Assembly: GCF_019704555.1 (NCBI RefSeq)
Contig: NZ_AP024745.1
Coordinates: 8,068,501-8,132,500 of the forward strand
Direction: 5' to 3'
Source: Actinoplanes sp. L3-i22
GTDB taxonomy: Bacteria; Actinomycetota; Actinomycetes; Mycobacteriales; Micromonosporaceae
Length of the DNA stretch: 64,000 nucleotides
How positions within the stretch are numbered: position 1 is the first letter of the stretch; the number at the start of each line of letters is the position of its first letter. The notes beneath the pieces are model-generated. The model ran no database searches. It was not told the DNA's origin and worked only from the letters and a program-made list of their open reading frames with translations. Shown in pieces: positions 50,982 through 57,800 of this stretch. The position numbers were made by a program, and so were the translations under genes.

Positions 50982-52136
50982 TCAGGCCGCTGCCGCTCGC
51001 GGCCGATTGAGCTCCGGTACGGCGGGAAGCGTCCCGCCCAGCACCTCCGCGTAGTGACCGAGCAACTGGTCGCCGACCGCCGCCCAGCTCCGGCCGCCGA
51101 TCGCGGCCCGCCCGGCGGCCCCCATCCGGCGCCGCAGCATCGGGTCACCGGCGAGCCGGGCGACCGCGTCGGTGAACCCGGCCGACTCGTGCGGCGGCAC
51201 CAGGAAGCCGGTCTGCCCGTCGCGCACCAGGTCGCACGGGCCGCCCTTGGCCGGCGCCACCACCGGGACGCCGCTGGCCATCGCCTCCTGCACGGTCTGA
51301 CCGAACGTCTCGAACGGCCCGGTGTGCGCGAAGATGTCCAGGCTGGCGTAGATCCGGGCGAGCTGGCTGCCGTGCCGCGCGCCGAGGAACGTGGCGTGCG
51401 GCAGCGCCTTGCGCAACTGCGCCTCGGCCGGCCCGTTCCCGACGATCACCAGGCGCACGTTCGGCAGCTTCGACACCCCGGCGAGCAGGTCGACCTCCTT
51501 CTCCACCGCGAGCCGGCCGACGAAGCCGACCAGCACCTCGCCGTCCTTGCACAGCGCGCGGCGGACCCCGGCGCTGCGCCGGCTCGGCTGGAAGCGGACG
51601 TCGTCGACCCCGCGGCGCCACAGGTGGACCCGTTCGACGCCGTTGCGGCGCAGCGCGTCCATCGACTCGGTGGACGGCGCGAGGGTGCGCGAGGCGCCGT
51701 TGTGCAACCGCCGGATCCACTGCCAGGACAGCTGCTCGGCGACGCCCAGGTTCCGGACCCGGGCGTACGCCGCCACGTCGGTCTGGAAGACCGCGACCGT
51801 GGGCAGCCCGAGCGAGGTCGCCGCGCTCCGCCCCCAGGCGCCCAGGAAGAACGGGCTGGCCAGATGGACGACGTCGGCGTGGTGCTCCCGGATCGCCGCG
51901 CGCAGCGCGGGAACCGGCAGGCCGAGCCGGATCTGCGGATATCCGGGCATGGGGATCGACGGGATCCGCACGACCGGGTACGGCAGCGTGAGGGGCATCG
52001 GCCCCGGTGCGGGCACCGGCGCGATGACGATCGGTTGGTGGCCGGTGCGGACGAGGTGCTCCGCGGTCCGTACCACCGAGTGGGCGACGCCGTTGACGTC
52101 CGGCATGAATGACTCTGTGATCAGCGCGATGCGCAT
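50982..52136 (-). CDS. GT4 glycosyltransferase, MgtA/PimB-like
   Basis: This 384-residue GT-B enzyme starts MRIALITESFMPDVNGVAHS, has the middle segment VGFVGRLAVEKEVDLLAGVS (about 205-225) and the GT4 EX7E-type region FETFGQTVQEAMASGVPVV (about 277-295). It is most like GDP-mannose-dependent alpha-mannosyltransferases (MgtA, PimB') of actinobacteria that glycosylate lipid carriers. The acceptor cannot be told from sequence. ATG start at 52136. Confidence 0.9.
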   Translation of the reverse strand: MRIALITESFMPDVNGVAHSVVRTAEHLVRTGHQPIVIAPVPAPGPMPLTLPYPVVRIPSIPMPGYPQIRLGLPVPALRAAIREHHADVVHLASPFFLGAWGRSAATSLGLPTVAVFQTDVAAYARVRNLGVAEQLSWQWIRRLHNGASRTLAPSTESMDALRRNGVERVHLWRRGVDDVRFQPSRRSAGVRRALCKDGEVLVGFVGRLAVEKEVDLLAGVSKLPNVRLVIVGNGPAEAQLRKALPHATFLGARHGSQLARIYASLDIFAHTGPFETFGQTVQEAMASGVPVVAPAKGGPCDLVRDGQTGFLVPPHESAGFTDAVARLAGDPMLRRRMGAAGRAAIGGRSWAAVGDQLLGHYAEVLGGTLPAVPELNRPRAAAA

Positions 52137-52205
52137 GCCCCTAGGGGAAGGTCGAGCCCGGACCAGCGGGCAACGGGCCCATGTCGCGCGGTTTAAGTGT
52201 GGCTG

Positions 52206-52218
52206 ACATCACTGATGT
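52206..52218. promoter_or_regulatory. Palindrome ACATCA-C-TGATGT upstream of the 52467 gene
   Basis: A perfect 6-1-6 palindrome lies in the divergent gap between the GT4 gene (start 52136) and the 52467 gene. It may be a regulator site. The remaining 250 bases to 52466 show an open frame but no convincing start or conserved protein pattern. Confidence 0.35.
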
Positions 52219-52466
52219 TCGTCTCTACGTTGCTTGCGCGTAGCTGGGAGGTTCCTGAGTGCTCTCGAGAGGCGGGTGCGGACCGCTGGAAGATCCACCT
52301 CGGCCGGTCCGGTCGCGTGCAGCCGGGCCTCGATCCCGCCGCTCTCGCTCACCGGATTCCATGGCCGCGGCTTTTTCTGCGGATTTGCCGGGAAGATGCT
52401 GTGAATCGGACAGACGGGCTCGGCCGGAGCTTTACTTGCGGAACCGTCGATCGTCATGATCCTCCG

Positions 52467-52982
52467 GTGACGCCGACGCCCGGAACCTTGCGCCTGTTGG
52501 CCACGCTGGGTGCCGTGCCGGAGTTGGAGCCACGCGCCGACAACTCGTTCCCACCCGTGGTGACCTGGGACGACGGGCCGTGCGGGTGGACCGCGGCGAA
52601 AGCCCTGGCGGCCGGCGGGTTCACCGTGGGTGAGCACTTCTGGGGCGGGGCGCTCGCCGACGTACCGGACCTCGAGCCCTGCGTCTTCCAGCGGGTGCTG
52701 CGGCCCCGGACGGCGGCGCTGCTCTACCTGCACGCGCCCGAGCCGGACACCGCCGACGGCGACGCCACGCTGGCGGCCCGGGTGTTCGCCACCGACCTGC
52801 CCGGCGCGGGCCACCTGCCGGACGGGCCGGCCGGCGAACTCGCGGTGCACCTGCTGCTCGGCGAGGTGGAGGGCTGCGACTTCGCCGGGGACGCGGTCTT
52901 CGCGACGATGGGGGCGGCGGTGCGGCGTACGTTCGGGGGCCGTCCCGGGCTGTTCGAGATCGCCCACCGTGTGGTCATCTGA
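52467..52982 (+). CDS. Hypothetical protein
   Basis: The 171-residue protein starts TPTPGTLRLLATLGAVPELE and is acidic, with Trp-containing loops (WDDGPCGWTAAKAL) and a helical C-terminus. I choose GTG 52467; the frame is open upstream to 52197, but that part looks non-coding. It is followed five bases later by the next gene. I recognise no family. Confidence 0.65.
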   Translation: MTPTPGTLRLLATLGAVPELEPRADNSFPPVVTWDDGPCGWTAAKALAAGGFTVGEHFWGGALADVPDLEPCVFQRVLRPRTAALLYLHAPEPDTADGDATLAARVFATDLPGAGHLPDGPAGELAVHLLLGEVEGCDFAGDAVFATMGAAVRRTFGGRPGLFEIAHRVVI

Positions 52983-52986
52983 GCGG

Positions 52987-53382
52987 ATGACGCTCGGCGG
53001 TTACCTGCGCGCGGTCGCGGCCGGCCTGGAGGACGCCGGGCTGCCGGTGGCGGACTGGCGGGCCGATCCCGGCGAGGGGTGGATCCCGTTCGACCGGCGG
53101 CGGCCGTCGATCGTCGCCTGGGAGCACGACCAGGCCGGGCTGACCTGGTCGGAGTCCGACGGCTGGGCGCTGCTGCTGGTCAACTCGCCGGGGCGCCGGC
53201 GCACGGTCCCGCTGGCGGTCCCGCTGCTCGCCGCACCGGCGTCGATCGCGCTCGCCGTGGCCACCTGGGCCGGGGTTCCCCTCCCACCGAACCGCCCCAC
53301 CCCGAACCCCGACGCCGTGCCGGACTTCGATGGGCCGGCCGGCACGCAGCAGTTCGCGCGGGCCCTCGCCCGCTACGCCTGA
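52987..53382 (+). CDS. Hypothetical protein, possible DUF6292 type
   Basis: A 131-residue protein with EHDQAGLTWSESDGWALLLV (about 46-65) and a Pro-rich C-terminal half (LPPNRPTPNPDAVPDFDGPA). The ATG is four bases after the upstream stop, so the two are likely one operon. The central segment recalls small actinobacterial proteins of DUF6292 type, from memory only. Confidence 0.7.
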   Translation: MTLGGYLRAVAAGLEDAGLPVADWRADPGEGWIPFDRRRPSIVAWEHDQAGLTWSESDGWALLLVNSPGRRRTVPLAVPLLAAPASIALAVATWAGVPLPPNRPTPNPDAVPDFDGPAGTQQFARALARYA

Positions 53383-53552
53383 CCCCGCCAGGCCCTCGCC
53401 CTGTCAGGCCCTCGCTCGCTCCGCCTGGCCCCGCATCGCCGAAGATTGCCGGCGGTGGATGCGCCTTCGATGCGCAGCAGTCGCACAAAGTGGCGTTGAC
53501 GGGGTGCCGACGGCGGCGGAAGGTCGAAGGAGACATCCGCACGGAGTGTGCC

Positions 53553-53990
53553 GTGACCCTTTTCGACGCCAGTCGCATCGCCCTGATCATCGCCACGCCG
53601 CCGCTGGTCATCGTCGCCGCCCAGCGGGCGCCGGGCTGGTGGCGCGCGCTCGCCGACCGGCTGGAGGAACGGCGGCCGGTCGAGCCGCAGCCCTACGGTC
53701 TGCCGATCGAGCAACTCGCCGCCGACCTGCGCCGGCTGCTGCGGCTGCACGGCGAACTGACGGTCTCCGCCCGGCCGGCGCTGTGCGCGCACCGGGTGTG
53801 GGCGGTGGAGGCGGCGATCGGCGCGCGAGCAATCGAGGCGGCCGTGGCGCTGGGCGTGCCACACCCCCGGCCGGACGGGGCTGGTTTGCTCACCCGTACC
53901 CAATTGTCGGGTTTGCTCACCGACCTGGCCGCAGCCGGGCTGGTCCTCCCGGCCCGGGCCTGCCCCTTCACCCCGGACGGCCGAATCTGA
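53553..53990 (+). CDS. Hypothetical membrane-anchored protein
   Basis: The 145-residue protein has one N-terminal hydrophobic helix (about 6-24, RIALIIATPPLVIVAAQ) and a helical Arg/Leu/Ala-rich soluble part (about 55-130) ending in CPFTPDGRI. GTG 53553 has GGAG seven bases upstream; an open frame continues upstream without support. It is the last of three small plus-strand genes and ends shortly before the 6C RNA terminator, so it converges with that RNA. Confidence 0.72.
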   Translation: MTLFDASRIALIIATPPLVIVAAQRAPGWWRALADRLEERRPVEPQPYGLPIEQLAADLRRLLRLHGELTVSARPALCAHRVWAVEAAIGARAIEAAVALGVPHPRPDGAGLLTRTQLSGLLTDLAAAGLVLPARACPFTPDGRI

Positions 53991-54071
53991 CCGCCAGCCG
54001 AACACCGCAAGCGCCGCAACCAGCTTGAGCCACGACGCGCGGCGCGGGCTCGGGAGGGCGGGGAAACAAGA

Positions 54072-54099
54072 ACGGCGGCGGGATTGCTCCCGCCGCCGT
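54072..54099 (-). terminator. Terminator of the 6C RNA
   Basis: ACGGCGGCGGGA and TCCCGCCGCCGT form a perfect 12-bp stem with a four-base loop. On the minus strand it is followed by TCTTGTTTCC, a T-rich tail. Its direction shows that a minus-strand transcript ends here. Confidence 0.85.
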
Positions 54100-54230
54100 C
54101 TCTCGTCCCGGCCAGCTGCGCCCTGATCCGCCAAGCGCCCGGGAAGTCGGGGGGCGGTTTCCCGGGCGGGTCGTTCATGGGCGCTGGACAGCGGCCGCCA
54201 ATAACTGGGGGGCGACGGCCGCTCGGCCGG
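54072..54230 (-). ncRNA. 6C RNA
   Basis: On the minus strand, two successive hairpins each show six cytosines in the loop. The first has stem AGCGGCCG/CGGCCGCT (54223-54216 and 54197-54190) with CCCCCC in its 18-base loop; the second has a perfect 10-bp stem CGCCCGGGAA/TTCCCGGGCG (54168-54159 and 54145-54136) with ACCGCCCCCCGAC as loop. This is the defining layout of the actinobacterial 6C RNA, which in Streptomyces is a small RNA induced in differentiation. A terminator follows at once. The 5' end is uncertain; TAGGAA at 54240-54235 could be its -10. Confidence 0.85.
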
Positions 54231-54239
54231 GGAGTTCCT

Positions 54240-54892
54240 AGGTGCATCCCCGCCGCGGACGCCATCGGCCGCGGCAGGGCGGCCGCTCCGCCGGGAACCG
54301 GTGTCCCGCGGGGGTCCGGCCCCTCGGGACCCGGTCCTTCGTGGACCTGGCCGCTCACCAACCGTGCCAGGCCGACCCCCCAAGATCCGCGAAACGCAAG
54401 GGTGTCCTTCGCCACGTTCCGTCACCTGATCAGGGTCACCCGCAAGCTTCTTGCCTTCCTGAAATGGACCTTAAGAATTGCTTAATTCGATCAGGGCCCG
54501 GTAACCGGAAAGCAATCACCCGGGTTGATGGGAAGGCGTTCCGGTGCGCCCCCTGGACCCCTCCCGGAAACCCGGCATAGTGACTGCTCACAACATTGAA
54601 CCGGGAGCCGTCGGCCGACGTACTCCTGGTAGACCGAGTACACCCGGCGGGCTGCGGCGCCGGGGCGGTCACCGGTCGCGGCACGTACGCGCGTCCGGGC
54701 CGGGGGACCCGCAGGGCGGTGGCGCACCTGGCAAATCCGTGGTTAACCTTCCACATCCACCACGTGGCGGCGGTTGATCCGGGTGTGCGAGGGGCGGGCA
54801 CCGGGGCGCGCGGAGGTGGTCCAGGTGAGGACGGTGGCACAGATGCGGCGACGGGGCGGTGGGACATTCCCCAGCCGTAACGGAGCCGCGTC
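54240..54892. other. Gene-free region upstream of the giant protein
   Basis: Apart from the 6C RNA start I see no supported gene. An unusually AT-rich patch, TTAAG-AATTG-CTTAA, at 54471-54485, stands out from the GC-rich surroundings and may belong to a promoter on either strand. Open frames on both strands are shadows with Arg/Pro/Gly bias. The leader of the gene at 54893 has ACGGAG before its ATG. Confidence 0.5.
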
Positions 54893-57800
54893 ATGAGCTT
54901 CGAGGACGACGAGTACTGGGACGAGGAGTACAACGAATACTCCTTCATGCCGAAGTACGCGGTCATGCAGGAGCGCCATTTCGAGAAACGGGATGCGCCC
55001 GATCCGGTCATTCCCACCCGGCGTCCCACCGAGGGTGACGAATTGGCCGCGCGGCGTGCGCGGCGCAATCCCGACAAACCGGCGACCCCGTTCGACAACC
55101 AGCGCCCGAGCTGGCTGAACGACCCGAACTTCGTGCCGATCGACACGTCCGTCGAGAACCTGTCCGACGGCTACTTCGACGACATCGACTTCAACCGTCC
55201 CGAGCTCGGGATGGACTTCGACAAGCCGGACTTCCCGATCGTGGACCCGGGGATGCTGCAGAACCCGGAGCGCCAGCGGCGCCGGCCGGGCGACGACGGT
55301 GGTCGCCCGGCCCGGCCGGCCGAGCGGTACGGACCGCGGCAGACCGACGACTTCACCGGCGACCGTGAGCGAGGCCGCGGCCGGGACGAGCGACGTGCCC
55401 CCGACGACCGCCGCGCGCCCGACGAGCGGCGCATCGCGGCCGAGCGGCGCGCTTCGGATGACCCGCGTGCGCTCGACGGACGCCCCCTGGACGGGCGGCG
55501 GGACGACCCGCGCGCTCTGGACGGGCACCGGGACGACTCGCGTGGCCGCCGGCCCGCGGAGCGCTGGGACGACGACCGGCGCGGCGCACGGCGTGCGGAC
55601 GAGCGCTGGGACGGCGCGGAGCCGCGCCGCCGCCCCGCCGAGAGCGGCCCGGAGCGACGCCGGCCCGAGGACGAGATCGGCCAGCGCCGGGGCACCGGCC
55701 CGGTCGAGCGCCCCGCCGCCCGGCGCGACCCCGCCGACGAGCAGATTCGCCCGATCGACCGCCCCGCTGCCCGCCGCGACCCCGCCGACGAGCAGGTCCG
55801 CCCGGTCGAGCGCCCGGCTGCCCGGCGCGAGCCCGGCGACGAGCAGGGGCGCCCGGCTGCCCGGCGCGAGCCCGGCGACGAGCAGGGCCGCTGGCAGGAG
55901 GACGACTTCGGGCCGATCCGGCCGCCGGGCGGTCGCCGTCCGCGGCGGGACGAGGAGGAGCCGCGCCGTGGTCCGGCCCGGCGCCCCGCCGCCTCGTCCG
56001 GGCGGGCGCAGATCCCGGCCGCCGGCGACGAGCGGTTCGACGGACGTGGCCGGCCGCTCGACGAGTTCGACGACTTCGGCCGGGGACGGCCGGACCAGCG
56101 CGGCCGCGAGGACGAGCTGGTGCGCACCGGCGCGGCCCGCGACTGGGACGACGAGCCCGTCGACCTGCAGGCCCGCGACTGGGAGAACGCCGTCCCGGCG
56201 AACGCGGACTGGGACGGCAGCACCGTGGACCCCGACCTCACCGCCGCGGACGAGGGCCGTTCCGCTCGGCGGGACGAGCGTTCCAAGGCGCGGGACGAGG
56301 GCACCGAGCCGCTCGTGCTCGACGGCGAGTACTACGAGACGCCGGACGAGACCACCCCGCCCGAGACGCCCGGTCGCAAGCCCCGTGTGCTGCGGCGCGC
56401 GGATCCGCCCGCGCCCCCGAAGGTGGTCAGCCGGGCCGCGCCGTCCGCCGCGCCGCGCGTCATCAAGAGCGAGCCGCCGGCCGCGCCGCGGGTTGTGGCC
56501 GCTCCGCAGCCGACCGCTCCGGCGCGGGTGATCGGCGCGGGCGCGCCGCAGGTTCCGGCCGCCTCGGCCTCGCCGACTCCGTCGGCATCGGTTCCACCGG
56601 CAGCTTCCGGGCCGCAGGTGGCTGGGGTTTCCCCCGATTCCGGTACGGCGAAAGAACCGCCCCCGAACGCAAGCGGCCCGTCGACAGGCACGCAGCCGAC
56701 CGGCCCCGCCACGGGCGCTCGGCAGGCTCCCGGCGTCCCGGGCGGTCCCGGCGCTCCCGGTGTCGCGTCCCGTCCCGGCGGTCCCGGTGTTGCCGGCGGT
56801 CCCGGTGTTGCGGGCCGCCCCGGTGTTCCTGGCGGTCCCGGCGCGCCTGGTGGTCCGCACACGCGGGCTGACTCGCAGGCTCCCGCGGGTCCGCAGATGC
56901 CCGGTGCGCCCGGAATTTCGCAGATGCCCGGTGCCCCGCAGCGGCCGGTCGCTCCGGCGGCAGACGCCGGTCGTGCCGGAGCGGTGTCCGGTTCTGATCG
57001 GCCGGGCGCTCCGATGGCCGGCGAGCAGGGCATGGCCGCGCAGTCCGGCGACCCGCAGCAGGCCGGCAATCCCTGGCCGGGCGGGCAGCCGAACGTTCCG
57101 CAGCAGCGTGCCGGTCGCAGCCCCCGGACCGCCCACGTGTTCCTCGCCGACGGCGACGGCCCGTGGGCGATCGTCCCGGACGACGTCCCGCCGATGCCGA
57201 CGCCCACCCACCCTTCCGGTCGCCCGCAGGCCCCGCCCCGCGGCCCGATCCCGGTCGACGCACGCACCCCCATGCCCGTGGACCCGCGCGGACCCATGCC
57301 CGTCGACGCACGCAGCCCCATGCCACTGGACCCGCGCGGTCCGATGCCCGTCGACGCACGCAGCCCCATGCCACTGGACCCGCGCGGTCCGATGCCCGTC
57401 GACGCACGCAGCCCCATGCCACTGGACCCGCGCGGTCCGATGCCCGTCGACGCTCGTGGGCCGATGCCGGTGGACCCGCGCGGCCCGGTTCCGGCCGATC
57501 GGCCGGGGATGTCGGGGCCCGGCGCTGGCCAGCAGCCGATTCAGCCCACCGGCCCGACGCCGCCGAAGGTCGGCCAGCCGGTCATGCCGCCGCCGGGCCT
57601 GGTCACGCCTCAGCCGGTGACGCCGTCCTCCGGGCCGGTAGTACCCAAGCCGGTCCAGCCGGTCATGCCGCCACCCGGACTGGTCACCCCCCAACCCGTC
57701 ATGCCGCCACCCGGACTGGTCACCCCCCAACCCGTCATGCCGCCACCCGGACTGGTCACCCCCCAACCCGTCATGCCTCCGCCCGGGCTCGTCCCACCCG

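Noticed and set aside
53693..54425. Minus-strand frame starting AKDTLAFRGSWGV across the 6C RNA
   Set aside because: It runs through both 6C hairpins and the terminator and then antisense to the 53553 gene. The RNA explains the structure better.
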